A stretch of DNA of 64,000 bases, from assembly GCF_013410035.1 (NCBI RefSeq), contig NZ_JACCBW010000002.1:806001-870000 (forward strand), in the 5' to 3' direction. The first letter of the stretch is position 1; each line of letters begins with the position of its first letter. A model generated the notes under the pieces. It was given only the letters and a program-made list of their open reading frames with translations, was not told the origin of the DNA and did not search any database. A program made the translations under genes and the position numbers. Below, piece after piece: positions 34,049 through 44,100 of the stretch. The stretch comes from Nocardioides cavernae. Lineage in GTDB: Bacteria; Actinomycetota; Actinomycetes; Propionibacteriales; Nocardioidaceae.

Positions 34049-34296
34049 GGCTCGATCGAGCCGTCGTGCTCGCCGAGACGCACCGTGTGCCCGGACCGGA
34101 TGGCGGCGGCCAGCTCCTCGAGGTCGGCGTCGGACGTGGCCCGGAGGCCGCGACTGCGCAGCTGTGCGCGCAGGTCCTCGAGCACGTCCGTCCCGGGCGT
34201 CCGGGTGTAGGTCGTCGACACGGTGTCGACCGCCTCCTGGGCCACGTCACGCACGGGTGCGCCGAGCGCCGTGTCGTGGATCGTCTCGAACTCCAT
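34045..34296 (-). CDS. Small hypothetical protein
   Basis: An 83-residue acidic, probably helical protein starting MEFETIHDTALGAPVRDVAQ. The C-terminal half (DLEELAAAIRSGHTVRLGEH) has a regular amphipathic pattern. There is no signal peptide. It converges on the GT2 gene with shared CTAG stops and diverges from the luciferase-like gene. Codon usage fits a real gene (G/C at nearly every third position). Function unknown. Confidence 0.55.
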   Translation of the reverse strand: MEFETIHDTALGAPVRDVAQEAVDTVSTTYTRTPGTDVLEDLRAQLRSRGLRATSDADLEELAAAIRSGHTVRLGEHDGSIEP

Positions 34297-34356
34297 GCCG
34301 GCCCGGTACCCACCTCGCCACGGACGATCCCGCGGGGGAGGTGCTGCAATGGGCGC

Positions 34357-35151
34357 ATGACGACGCGCCGCGGCATCTTCCTCGCCCCCTTCGACGCGCT
34401 GGCCGACCCGCGCCTGGTCGGCGACCTCGCCGCAGAGGCGGAGGCGGCGGGCTGGGACGGGGTGTTCGTCTGGGACCACCTCCAGTACGGCGAGCGGATC
34501 AGCGAGGTCGCGGACGTGTGGGCCTGCTGCGCCGCGATCGCGATGCGCACCGAGCGGGTGCTCCTCGGCCCGATGGTCACCCCGCTGGCGCGCAGGCGCC
34601 CGCAGGTCCTCGCGCGTCAGGCGGCCAGCCTGGCGACGATGTCGGGGGGCCGCCTCGTGCTCGGCCTCGGCCTCGGCGACGACTGGGTGGGGGAGTTCAG
34701 CGCGTTCGGCGACGAGCCCGACCCCAGGGTGCGCGGCCGGATGCTCGACGAGGGCCTCGCCGTCCTGACCTCGCTGCTCGGCGGCGAGCACACCGACCAC
34801 GCGGGGGAGCACTACACGGCCCGCGGCGTGACGTTCCGACCGTCGCCCCGCGTGCCGATCTGGCTGGCCGGACGGTTCGGCAACGCCGCCCCGCTGCGCC
34901 GGGCGAGCGCGTACGACGGCTTCTTCGTCATCGACCTGGCCGGGGCCGAGGACCTGGACCGTGTGCGCGCCGACCTCGAGGCCCACTCCGTGGCGCCCGA
35001 CTTCGACGTGGTCGTCGACCTGCGCGACGGGCAGGACCCGGGCCCGTGGCTGGACCGCGGGGCGTCGTGGGTGCTCGACCGGATCGGGCCCTACGACCTC
35101 GACCTCGCGGACGTGCGCCGCCGGATCGCCGCGGGCCCGTCCGTCACGTGA
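34357..35151 (+). CDS. LLM-class (luciferase-like) flavin-dependent oxidoreductase
   Basis: A 264-residue TIM-barrel protein, shorter than the 300-350 typical of the family. Conserved blocks are GIFLAPFDALADP, WDGVFVWDHL, RVLLGPMVTPLARRRP and the F420/FMN-binding SGGRLVLGLGLGDDW near residues 94-108. It probably uses F420 or FMN to oxidise or reduce an unidentified substrate. TGCAAT six bases before the ATG is a possible leaderless -10; GGGGGAGG lies too far upstream to be an ideal ribosome site. It overlaps the convergent dehydrogenase gene by 8 bases. Confidence 0.9.
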   Translation: MTTRRGIFLAPFDALADPRLVGDLAAEAEAAGWDGVFVWDHLQYGERISEVADVWACCAAIAMRTERVLLGPMVTPLARRRPQVLARQAASLATMSGGRLVLGLGLGDDWVGEFSAFGDEPDPRVRGRMLDEGLAVLTSLLGGEHTDHAGEHYTARGVTFRPSPRVPIWLAGRFGNAAPLRRASAYDGFFVIDLAGAEDLDRVRADLEAHSVAPDFDVVVDLRDGQDPGPWLDRGASWVLDRIGPYDLDLADVRRRIAAGPSVT

Positions 35152-36295
35152 ACGCGCTGACGCCCGTCTCGGCGCGTCCGATGAGCAGCTTCTGGATCTG
35201 CGAGGTGCCCTCGTAGAGCGTCATCACCCGGGCGTCGCGGAGGTACTTCGCGACCGGGAAGTCGTCGACGTAGCCCGCACCGCCGTGCACCTGGACGGCG
35301 TTGCCCGCCGCGCGCACGGCGGCCTCCGAGGCGTACAGCTTCGCCTTGGACGCGGCGGTGCCGTAGGGCTCCCCGCGGTCGATCAGGTCCGCGCAGCGCC
35401 AGGCGAGGAGCCGGGCGGCGTCGGCGTCGACGGAGATGTCGGCGATGAGGTCCTGGACGAGCTGGAAGGAGGCGATGGGGCGACCGAACTGGGTGCGCTC
35501 GGCCGCGTAGGCGACCGAGGCCTCCAGGCAGCCCTGGACGATCCCGACGCAGCTCGACGCGACGGCGAGCCGGCCCTTGTCGAGGGTGCTCATCGCGATC
35601 TTGAAGCCCTGCCCGACCTCGCCGAGCCGCGCGGAGTCGGGGACGCGGACGCCCTGCAGGAAGAGCTCGGCGGTCGCCTGCCCCCGCAGGCCGAGCTTGC
35701 CGCGGATCTCGCGCGCCTCGAAGCCCGGGCTGTCGGTCGGCACGAGGTACGCCGTGATGCCGCGTGACCCGTCGTCACTGGTGCGGGCGAGGACGAGCGC
35801 CACGTCGGCCCAGGTGCCGTTGGTGATGAAGACCTTCTGGCCGTCGAGCACCCAGTCGTCGCCGTCGCGGGTCGCCCGGGTGGTCAGGTTGCCGGCGTCG
35901 GAGCCGTGGCCGGGCTCGGTGAGGGCGAAGCACCCGAGCTTCGTCGCGGCGGCGAGCTGTGGCAGCCACTCCTGCTTCTGCTCCTCGGTGCCGTGGACGA
36001 GGATCGACTTCCCGACCAGGCCGCTGCTCACCGAGACGATGCCGCGCAGCGCGGAGTCGGCTCGGCCGAGCTCCTCCATCGCGAGCGAGTACGTCACGTA
36101 GTCGCCGCCGACGCCGCCGTACTCCTCGGGGATGGTGAGCCCGAAGAACCCGAGGTCGGCCATCCTCGGCACGATCGCGAGGTCGACCGACTCGTCGTGG
36201 TCCCACTGCATCCGGTGCGGGACCGCCTCGCGCTCGAGGAAGTCGCGGGCCAGCGCGCGGAAGGCCTGCTGGTCCTCGGTGAGCGAGAGGTCCAT
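35144..36295 (-). CDS. Acyl-CoA dehydrogenase (complete catalytic type)
   Basis: A 383-residue flavoenzyme with all usual ACAD features: CFALTEPGHGSDAGNL (FAD and substrate loop near 135-150), RTQFGRPIASFQLVQ, QVHGGAGYVDDFPVAKYLRD, and the catalytic base in TLYEGTSQIQKLLIGR at about Glu360. It introduces a trans-2,3 double bond in acyl-CoA. It is the last of three ACAD genes on one leftward transcript and overlaps the middle one by ATGA. The intact Glu suggests it works as a homotetramer. Confidence 0.95.
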   Translation of the reverse strand: MDLSLTEDQQAFRALARDFLEREAVPHRMQWDHDESVDLAIVPRMADLGFFGLTIPEEYGGVGGDYVTYSLAMEELGRADSALRGIVSVSSGLVGKSILVHGTEEQKQEWLPQLAAATKLGCFALTEPGHGSDAGNLTTRATRDGDDWVLDGQKVFITNGTWADVALVLARTSDDGSRGITAYLVPTDSPGFEAREIRGKLGLRGQATAELFLQGVRVPDSARLGEVGQGFKIAMSTLDKGRLAVASSCVGIVQGCLEASVAYAAERTQFGRPIASFQLVQDLIADISVDADAARLLAWRCADLIDRGEPYGTAASKAKLYASEAAVRAAGNAVQVHGGAGYVDDFPVAKYLRDARVMTLYEGTSQIQKLLIGRAETGVSAFT

Positions 36296-37434
36296 CAGAC
36301 CGCGTCGACGAGGTCGTGGTCGTCGACGCGCCCGGCGAGCCGGGTGAGGTGGTGGCCGCCGTTGCCGAGCCACTGCTCGAGGACAGTGAGGTGCGCGGTG
36401 CCGACGCCCACGGCGTACTCCGCGGTCATCCCGATGCCGCCGTGCAGCTGGATCGCCTCCTGGCCGATGTGCCGGCCCGACCTGCTGACCTGCAGGCCCA
36501 CCCGGTCCGCGGCGTCCGCCACGGCGACCGGGTCGCCGCCGGCGATCGTCATCGTCGCCCAGTCGACCATGCTGTGCGCGAGCTCGAGGGAGACGTACAT
36601 GTCGGCGGCCCGGAAGTTCAGCGCCTGGAAGGTGTTGAGGGTGACCCCGAACTGCTTGCGGCTCGTGAGGTAGTCGGTCGTCGCCCGGACCTGCGACTGC
36701 ATCACGCCCAGCGCCTGGTTGGCACCCATGATGCGGGTCAGGTCGCTGATGGTGGCGATGCTCGGCGCGAGGTCGCGGCCGGGCTCGCCCAGCGGCGTCG
36801 CGGTGCTGCCGTCGAAGGTGATCGAGGCGGCGCGGGTCAGGTCGGCGGTGGCGTAGCCGGTGCGGGTCGCGTCACCCGCCTCGACCACGAAGACGCCGGT
36901 GCCGCCGCCGTCGGGCAGCGCGGCGGTGACGACGAGGACGTCCGCCGACTCACCACCCATCACGGGGTCGGCGACCCCGTCGAGGGTCCAGGCCCCGTCA
37001 GACACCGAGGCGCGCACGCCGTCCGCCTGCGAGCCCCAGCGGCTCCCGGGGGCGGTGTCGGCCGCGGCGAGGAGGACCTCCCCGGCGCTCAGCCTGCCGA
37101 GCAGGTCGGCCTTCTGCTCGGCCGTCCCCACCGCGGCGACCAGGCCACCGGCGTGCACGACGGCGGCGAGGTAGGGCTCGGGCGCGAGCACGCGGCCCAG
37201 CTCCTGGCACACGATGCCGATCTCGACGGGACCGGCGCCGACCCCGCCGTCGGCCTCGCTGAACGGCAGGCCCAGGACGCCCATCTCGGCCAGGCGGCCC
37301 CACAGCGCCCTGTCGAAGCCCGGCTCGGCGCCCGCGGTGCGGCGGCGCGCGTCGTGGTCGGCGTACGCACTCGCGAGGAGGCCGCGCACGGCCTCGCGCA
37401 GCGCCTGCTGCTCGTCGTCGTAGGTGAAGTCCAT
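36295..37434 (-). CDS. Acyl-CoA dehydrogenase-like subunit (probable partner subunit)
   Basis: A 379-residue ACAD-fold protein with weaker conservation. The substrate loop is altered (AAADTAPGSRWGSQADG in place of a T-E-P-x-x-G-S-D motif), but the C-terminal LHGGIGMTAEYAVGVGTAHL is kept. No T-x-x-Y-E-G-T-type catalytic Glu is seen. Such divergent subunits in actinobacterial steroid and cholesterol degradation pair with a second ACAD to form alpha2beta2 enzymes. The flanking genes make this likely here, with the upstream gene as the natural partner. It lies 20 bases after the upstream gene. Confidence 0.88.
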   Translation of the reverse strand: MDFTYDDEQQALREAVRGLLASAYADHDARRRTAGAEPGFDRALWGRLAEMGVLGLPFSEADGGVGAGPVEIGIVCQELGRVLAPEPYLAAVVHAGGLVAAVGTAEQKADLLGRLSAGEVLLAAADTAPGSRWGSQADGVRASVSDGAWTLDGVADPVMGGESADVLVVTAALPDGGGTGVFVVEAGDATRTGYATADLTRAASITFDGSTATPLGEPGRDLAPSIATISDLTRIMGANQALGVMQSQVRATTDYLTSRKQFGVTLNTFQALNFRAADMYVSLELAHSMVDWATMTIAGGDPVAVADAADRVGLQVSRSGRHIGQEAIQLHGGIGMTAEYAVGVGTAHLTVLEQWLGNGGHHLTRLAGRVDDHDLVDAV

Positions 37435-37454
37435 GTCCGTCTCCCTGCTGGGGC

Positions 37455-38606
37455 TCAGAGGCCCAGGATCGTGCGGCTGATGATCTGGCGCTGGATCTCG
37501 TTGGACCCGCCGTAGATCGACGCCTTGCGGAGGTTGAGGTAGGTCGGGGCCGAACGACGCGCCCAGCCCTCCTGCGGCGAGTCGTCGCCGGCGCGCGCGG
37601 CGAGGGACGCCGGCCCGGCGAGGTCGAGGGCGAGCTCGCTGACGGCCTGCTGCAGCTCGGTGCCCCGCAGCTTGAGCACCGACGACGCGGGGTGCGGCTC
37701 GCCGTCGGAGGAGTGCGCGACGACGCGGAGCGCGGTGAGCTCCAGCGCGAGCAGGTCGTTCTCGAGCTCGGCGACCCGGGCGCGGACGAGCGGGTCCTCG
37801 AGCTGCGCGCCCGCCGTGGCCTTGAGTGTGGCCAGCGCGCGCTTCGTGGCACCGACGGGGGCGACGCCGACCCGCTCGTTGCCCAGCAGGAACTTCGCCT
37901 GCGTCCACCCGCTGTTGAGCTCGCCCACCATGTTCTCGCCCGGCACGCGGACGTCGGAGAACCAGACCTCGTTGACCTCGTGGCCTCCGTCGATGAGCTC
38001 GATCGGACGCACCTCGACGCCCGGGGTGGTCATGTCGATCAGCAGCATCGAGATCCCTTGCTGCTTCTTCACCTCCGGGTCGGTGCGGACGAGGGTGAAG
38101 ATCCAATCGCCGTACTGCCCGAGCGTCGTCCAGGTCTTCTGGCCGTTGACCACCCAGTCGTCGCCGTCGCGCACCGCGCTCGTGCGCAGCCCGGCGAGGT
38201 CGGACCCGGCGTCGGGCTCGGAGAAGCCCTGCGACCACCAGATGTCGAGGTTGGCCGTCGGGGGCAGGAAGCGCTCCTTCTGCTCCCGGGACCCGAACTG
38301 CGCGATGACCGGTCCGATCATCGAGGCGTTGAACGCCAGCGGGATCGGTACGCCCGCGCGCTGCATCTCCTCGTGCCACAGGTGCCGCTGGAGCTCGGTC
38401 CAGTCCTGCCCGCCCCACTCGGTCGGCCAGTGCGGGACGGCGAGGCCCTCCGCGTTGAGGATCCGCTGCGCCTCCACGATCTGGTCGCGTGACAGGTGGC
38501 GGCCCTCGAGGACGGTGTCGCGGATCTCCTGCGGGACCTTCGTGGTGAAGAACTCCCGCAGTCGGTCGCGGAACTCCTCGTCCTCGGGGCTGAGCTCGAG
38601 CTGCAT
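37455..38606 (-). CDS. Acyl-CoA dehydrogenase (FadE-type, first gene of three)
   Basis: A 383-residue ACAD starting MQLELSPEDEEFRDRLREFF after a strong AGAGGAG ribosome site. It has WWSQGFSEPDAGSDLAGL, the flavin/substrate loop, near residues 122-139, WVVNGQKTWTTLGQYGDWIF, and the C-terminal SIYGGSNEIQRQIISRTILGL region. This FadE28/29-like form is common in steroid side-chain degradation operons, usually with a second, divergent subunit encoded next. That arrangement is exactly seen here. Substrate class (steroid, branched or ordinary acyl-CoA) cannot be decided. Confidence 0.93.
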   Translation of the reverse strand: MQLELSPEDEEFRDRLREFFTTKVPQEIRDTVLEGRHLSRDQIVEAQRILNAEGLAVPHWPTEWGGQDWTELQRHLWHEEMQRAGVPIPLAFNASMIGPVIAQFGSREQKERFLPPTANLDIWWSQGFSEPDAGSDLAGLRTSAVRDGDDWVVNGQKTWTTLGQYGDWIFTLVRTDPEVKKQQGISMLLIDMTTPGVEVRPIELIDGGHEVNEVWFSDVRVPGENMVGELNSGWTQAKFLLGNERVGVAPVGATKRALATLKATAGAQLEDPLVRARVAELENDLLALELTALRVVAHSSDGEPHPASSVLKLRGTELQQAVSELALDLAGPASLAARAGDDSPQEGWARRSAPTYLNLRKASIYGGSNEIQRQIISRTILGL

Positions 38607-38686
38607 GTGGCTCCTCTGTCACGGGTGGGGTCGGGCACGGCACAGGCCGGCCGCACCATCATGGCGCGACCGGCCTGAGCCCGCGT

Positions 38687-38708
38687 GCGGGGGCGGCTGT
38701 GCCCCCGC
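38687..38708 (-). terminator. Terminator after htrA
   Basis: GCGGGGGC and GCCCCCGC form a perfect 8-bp stem around GGCTGT, four bases beyond the leftward stop of the protease gene. It insulates the acyl-CoA dehydrogenase operon that starts at 38606. Confidence 0.7.
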
Positions 38709-38711
38709 GTG

Positions 38712-39977
38712 TCAGCCTTGCGTGGCGTCGGAGTCGAGCGTGACCTGCGCGTCCTGGGACTGGCCGTCGCGCGTCCAGGTGACCGTCACCTGGTCGCCGG
38801 GGCGGTAGGACCGGATCGTCGCGACGAGCGAGTCGGCGCTGGTGATCCTCTGGTCGTCGATCTGGGTGATCACGTCGCCCGCCTTCATCCCGGCCTCCGC
38901 GGCCGTCGAGCCGTCGGTGACGTCGGAGACCACCGCGCCGGCCGCGTCGTCGCCGACCCGGATGCCGAGCCGGGCGTGGGTCGGGGTCTCGCCCTTGGCC
39001 ATCTGGTCGACGATCGGCATGACCTCGTCGATCGGGATCGCGAAGCCCAGGCCGATCGACCCGGACTGCGACTGGCCGTACGCCGACTGAGAGGCGGCGG
39101 TGCGGATGGAGGAGTTGATGCCGATGACCGCGCCGGACATGTCGACCAGCGGTCCACCGGAGTTGCCGGGGTTGATCGCCGCGTCGGTCTGGATCGCGGG
39201 GTAGGTCGTCGAGTTCCCCTCGTCGTCGGAGCCGACGTTGACCGGTCGGTTGAGGGCGCTGACGATGCCGCTCGTCACGGTGGCGTCGAGGCCGAACGGC
39301 GAGCCGATCGCGACGACGCCCTCGCCGACGCCGAGGTTGGCGGACTTCCCGATCGTGGCCGGGGTGAGCCCCGAGACGTCGGTGGCCTTGATGACCGCGG
39401 TGTCGGTGAGCGGGTCGGTGCCGAGCACCTCGGCGGCGGCGCTCGTGCCGTCGTCGAAGGAGACCGTGATCGACCCGGGCTGGGCGCCCTCCACGACGTG
39501 GTTGTTGGTGAGGATCGTGCCGTCGTCGGTCAGGATGATGCCCGAGCCGGAGGCCTCGCCCTGCTGCGTGGCGACGTCGATCTTCACCACGCTCGGCAGC
39601 ACCTTCTGGGCCACCGACTGCACCGAGCCGTCGGCCGCCGGGGTCTGCGTCTGCGACACCGTCGAGGTGGAGACCTGGCTCGCCTGGGGCGTCGTCGCGG
39701 GGTCGTCGTGGGCGGCGTCCCACCACGCGGCGCCGCCGATCCCGGCGCCACCGCCGACGAGCAGCGAGGTCGCGACGACAGCGGCCGCGAGGCTCGTACG
39801 CCGGCGCCGCGGCGGCGTCAGGGGAGCGGGCGGCTGCGACGTCTGGGACGGGTGACCCGGCTGCCCGGGGGGCGGGGAGCCGAACGCCTGCTGCGGCGCG
39901 TGGTCGCCGGACCAGCCGGAGCTGGCCTGGCGGAACGGGTTCTGGTCGCCGTGCTGGGGGTGCTGTCCGTCGCTCAT
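38712..39977 (-). CDS. HtrA/DegP-like trypsin-family serine protease with PDZ domain
   Basis: A 421-residue membrane-anchored protease. A Gln/Pro/Gly-rich cytoplasmic N-terminus (1-58) leads to a single helix at about 61-85. The protease domain carries the triad His about 158 (LTNNHVV), Asp about 191 (DTAVIK) and Ser about 273 (DAAINPGNSGGPL). A C-terminal PDZ domain follows (GDDAAGAVVSDVTDGSTAAE). It degrades or refolds misfolded envelope proteins. The ATG at 39977 has a weak ribosome site; CACTGT seven bases upstream might be a leaderless -10. Confidence 0.95.
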   Translation of the reverse strand: MSDGQHPQHGDQNPFRQASSGWSGDHAPQQAFGSPPPGQPGHPSQTSQPPAPLTPPRRRRTSLAAAVVATSLLVGGGAGIGGAAWWDAAHDDPATTPQASQVSTSTVSQTQTPAADGSVQSVAQKVLPSVVKIDVATQQGEASGSGIILTDDGTILTNNHVVEGAQPGSITVSFDDGTSAAAEVLGTDPLTDTAVIKATDVSGLTPATIGKSANLGVGEGVVAIGSPFGLDATVTSGIVSALNRPVNVGSDDEGNSTTYPAIQTDAAINPGNSGGPLVDMSGAVIGINSSIRTAASQSAYGQSQSGSIGLGFAIPIDEVMPIVDQMAKGETPTHARLGIRVGDDAAGAVVSDVTDGSTAAEAGMKAGDVITQIDDQRITSADSLVATIRSYRPGDQVTVTWTRDGQSQDAQVTLDSDATQG

Positions 39978-40054
39978 GTCATCGACAGTGCGCCGCGAGC
40001 CTGTGGATGCCCTGAGAACCGGCTGGGAAGGTACACAGACCTGGGGATCCGTCG

Positions 40055-40097
40055 GACGAGAAGAGCCCCCGGCCGGTGGCCGGGGGCTCTCCTCGTC
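40055..40097 (-). terminator. Strong terminator after the citrate synthase gene
   Basis: AGAGCCCCCGGCC pairs with GGCCGGGGGCTCT (13 bp) around GGT. After one mismatch, GACGAG/CTCGTC extends it by 6 bp. It lies 18 bases downstream of the leftward stop. Confidence 0.85.
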
Positions 40098-40115
40098 AGA
40101 CGTCGGGCGGGCGGG

Positions 40116-41420
<1,305 letters not shown>

Positions 41421-41549
41421 GTCGGCTCCTGTCTCTGCGCTCGATGTATTTCGGGCGTCTTGGGTACGTCGTCAGTTGTCCCCTCAACCTAGTCCGCGCC
41501 CCGTGGGGAGGGGTAATCAGGTGTCCACCCTGAGACCTGGACCACGGAA

Positions 41550-42875
41550 TCAGCGGCCGGCCACCCGGTTCGCGAGGCGGGCCACGCGGCTGGTGCGCCC
41601 GAGGCCGGCGTCCTCGCGCCGGTCGGCTGCCCGGTAGAGCCGGTAGAGGGCGTGCACGCCGGCCCAGCGCAGCGGCTCGGGCTCCCACCTCCGCACCCGG
41701 TGGCCGGTCCAGGGCAGGGCGGTCAGGTCGGTGCTAGCACCCAGCACCAGGTCGCGCAGCGTGCGACCGGCGAGGTTGGTCGCGGTGAGCCCCGACCCGA
41801 CGTAGCCGCCCGCGTGCCCGAGGCCGGTCGCGGGGTCGTACGCCACGCTGGCGCTCCAGTCGCGCGGCACGCCCAGCACGCCGCACCAGGTGTGGTCGAG
41901 GCCGATGCCGGCGAGCGACGGGAACAGCGAGGTGAGGGTCGCGCGCAGCGACTCGACGGTCCACTCCTGCGTGCGGCCGTCCACGTCGGTGCGGGACCCG
42001 AAGCGGTACGGCACGCCGCGCCCGCCGAGCGCGATCCGGCCGTCGGCCGTGCGCTGCGCGTAGCAGTAGGCGTGGGCTTCGTCGCCGAGCAGCTCCTGGC
42101 CCTCCCACCCGACCTCGGCCCACTGCGCGTCGCTGAGCGGCTCGGTCACCACGATCGCGGAGTTCATCGGCAGCCAGTCCCGGCGGTGGCCGGCGAGGCC
42201 TGCGGTGAAGCCCTCGAGGCAGCGGAGCACGACGGGGGCGCGCAGGGTGCCGCGGTCGGTGTGCACGGCGCCCGGCTCGAGGCGTACGGCCCGCGTCCCC
42301 TCGTGGACCCGCACGCCGCGCTCGCGCACGACCCGGGCGACGCCGGAGACGAGCTTGGCCGGGTGGACCCGCGCGCAGTCCGCGTCGAAGTGGCCGGACA
42401 CCGCGCCGGCGACCCGGATCCGCGCGGCCACCTGCTCGGCGGACAGCTCGCCGTCGAGCCGCTGGCGCTGGGCCTCGGACCTCGCGACCATCAGCACGCC
42501 GCTGCGCACGACGTCGGCGTCGATGCCCTCGCGGTCCGCGACGCCGATGACCTCGTCGACCGTGGCGCGCAGGGCGGCGCGCAACCGCTCGACTCCCTCG
42601 GGGCCGGCGGCCCGCTCGTAGGTCCGGACGCTGCCGGCCAGCTCGCTCGACAGCCAGCCCCCGTTGCGGCCGGACGCGCCGAAGCCTGCGAACCGCGCCT
42701 CCACGACCCGTACGTCGAGGGAGGGGTCGGCCTCGCGGAGGTAGTGGGCGGTCCAGAGCCCGGTGAGGCCGCCGCCCACGATGGCGACGTCGCAGACGTC
42801 GTCGCCGGTCAGGGGGTCGGCGGGGGAGGGCAGCCCGACCTGCTGCCACCAGAAGGACACGCCGCCGTTGTGCAC
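41550..42875 (-). CDS. FAD-dependent DAO-family amine/amino acid oxidoreductase (PuuB-like)
   Basis: A 441-residue flavoprotein with the FAD-binding motif CDVAIVGGGLTGLWTAHYL near residue 29 and the DAO-family GFGASGRNGGWLSSEL near 65, typical of gamma-glutamylputrescine oxidase-like proteins. The C-terminal GLGHAGGYVGSGLTATNLAG completes the flavin site. It probably oxidises an amine or N-substituted amino acid. The GTG at 42875 has CACAAT six bases upstream, suggesting a leaderless message. It is divergent from rplM. Confidence 0.88.
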   Translation of the reverse strand: MHNGGVSFWWQQVGLPSPADPLTGDDVCDVAIVGGGLTGLWTAHYLREADPSLDVRVVEARFAGFGASGRNGGWLSSELAGSVRTYERAAGPEGVERLRAALRATVDEVIGVADREGIDADVVRSGVLMVARSEAQRQRLDGELSAEQVAARIRVAGAVSGHFDADCARVHPAKLVSGVARVVRERGVRVHEGTRAVRLEPGAVHTDRGTLRAPVVLRCLEGFTAGLAGHRRDWLPMNSAIVVTEPLSDAQWAEVGWEGQELLGDEAHAYCYAQRTADGRIALGGRGVPYRFGSRTDVDGRTQEWTVESLRATLTSLFPSLAGIGLDHTWCGVLGVPRDWSASVAYDPATGLGHAGGYVGSGLTATNLAGRTLRDLVLGASTDLTALPWTGHRVRRWEPEPLRWAGVHALYRLYRAADRREDAGLGRTSRVARLANRVAGR

Positions 42876-42901
42876 CCGGTCATTGTGGCGCCCGTGCCGT
42901 T

Positions 42902-42931
42902 TTGACCCTCCCGCGCGGGGCGCCGTACTCT
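42902..42931 (+). promoter_or_regulatory. Promoter of the rplM-rpsI operon
   Basis: TTGACC (42902-42907) and TACTCT (42926-42931) are separated by 18 bases. Transcription would start near 42938 and give a leader of about 183 bases before rplM. Confidence 0.7.
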
Positions 42932-42937
42932 TGCTGG

Positions 42938-43120
42938 TCGCGACTCCTGCCGCGTCCACTCCCACTCGTCACGAGGCGGAGCGGGTGCAGATCCGGACGT
43001 CATCCCCAGTCCCGCCACGCGGGGCCGGGGAGCGATCCGGGCCGTGTTCGTCAGTAGCCGCGGCACGACTCCGTTCCTCGTCCGGGGAGCGGGACCAACG
43101 AACCAGAACGGGATACCGCC
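42938..43120 (+). promoter_or_regulatory. Long structured rplM leader
   Basis: The leader contains an extended hairpin at 43004-43030: CCCC and GGGG outside, TCCCGC and GCGGGG inside, loop CAC. Ribosomal protein L13 autoregulates its own mRNA in some bacteria, so a regulatory role is plausible. No known L13 leader consensus could be recognised by eye. Confidence 0.4.
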
Positions 43121-43564
43121 GTGCGCACGTACAGCCCCAAGCCCGCTGACATCCAGCGTGAGTGGCTCGTCATCGACGCCACCGACGTGGTCCTGGGCCG
43201 CCTCGCCGTCCAGACCGCGAACCTCCTCCGCGGCAAGCACAAGCCGACCTTCGCTCCTCACATGGACATGGGCGACTTCGTGATCATCGTCAACGCCTCC
43301 AAGGTGTCGCTGTCGGGGACCAAGAAGACCACCAAGATGGCCTACCGCCACTCCGGCTACCCGGGCGGCCTCTCGGCCACCCCGTTCGGTGAGCTCCTCG
43401 AGAAGGACGCCCGCAAGGCCATCGAGAAGGCCGTGTGGGGCATGCTCCCGAAGAACAAGCTCGGTCGCCAGATGCTGAAGAAGCTCAAGGTCTACGCCGG
43501 CCCCGACCACCCGCACGCGGCCCAGAAGGCCACCCCGTTCGAGATCTCGCAGATCTCCCAGTGA
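43121..43564 (+). CDS. rplM: 50S ribosomal protein L13
   Basis: A 147-residue protein beginning with [23 protein letters not shown], and containing [19 protein letters not shown] and [20 protein letters not shown], both diagnostic of L13. Length is normal. L13 is an early assembly protein of the 50S subunit. It is co-transcribed with rpsI, whose start follows by 17 bases. The region upstream holds a strong promoter and long leader. Confidence 0.98.
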   Translation: MRTYSPKPADIQREWLVIDATDVVLGRLAVQTANLLRGKHKPTFAPHMDMGDFVIIVNASKVSLSGTKKTTKMAYRHSGYPGGLSATPFGELLEKDARKAIEKAVWGMLPKNKLGRQMLKKLKVYAGPDHPHAAQKATPFEISQISQ

Positions 43565-43581
43565 CGACTGAGGACGCACAC

Positions 43582-44082
43582 ATGACTGAGAACACCACCG
43601 AGGTCGAGGAGACCTTCGAGACCGACGCCGAGGGCGTTGCCTACACCTCCGAGAGCGACGCCTCGGCCGACACCCCCGCCCGCCCGGCCACCATCGCGCC
43701 CGCCGGCGCCACGGGCCGCCGCAAGGAGGCCGTCGCCCGCGTCCGCATCGTCCCGGGCACCGGCGAGTGGACCATCAACGGCCGCACGCTCGACAGCTAC
43801 TTCCCCAACAAGCTGCACCAGCAGATCGCGAACGAGCCGTTCGCGGAGCTGCAGCTCGAGGGTCGCTTCGACGTGATCGCCCGCATCCACGGCGGCGGCA
43901 TCGCCGGCCAGGCCGGCGCCCTGCGCCTCGGTGTGGCCCGCGCGCTCAACGCCGTCGACGTCGAGGCCAACCGCCCGGCGCTCAAGAAGGCCGGCCTGCT
44001 GACCCGCGACGCCCGCGTCGTGGAGCGCAAGAAGGCTGGTCTCAAGAAGGCCCGCAAGGCCTCGCAGTTCAGCAAGCGCTGA
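43582..44082 (+). CDS. rpsI: 30S ribosomal protein S9 with acidic N-terminal extension
   Basis: A 166-residue S9. The conserved part begins near residue 44 ([20 protein letters not shown]) and ends with the tRNA-contacting [12 protein letters not shown]. The first 43 residues are acidic and Thr/Ala-rich, a common actinobacterial extension. GAGGA about eight bases upstream supports the ATG at 43582; an in-frame GTG at 43561 overlapping the rplM stop is the alternative. S9 contacts P-site tRNA through its C-terminus. Confidence 0.98.
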   Translation: MTENTTEVEETFETDAEGVAYTSESDASADTPARPATIAPAGATGRRKEAVARVRIVPGTGEWTINGRTLDSYFPNKLHQQIANEPFAELQLEGRFDVIARIHGGGIAGQAGALRLGVARALNAVDVEANRPALKKAGLLTRDARVVERKKAGLKKARKASQFSKR

Positions 44083-44087
44083 TCTCC

Positions 44088-44093
44088 TAGGGT
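44088..44093 (+). promoter_or_regulatory. -10 hexamer for leaderless glmM transcript
   Basis: TAGGGT ends seven bases before the ATG at 44101 and starts within the 18-bp gap after rpsI. It would let glmM be expressed apart from the ribosomal genes. Confidence 0.5.
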
Positions 44094-44100
44094 CTCGTCC

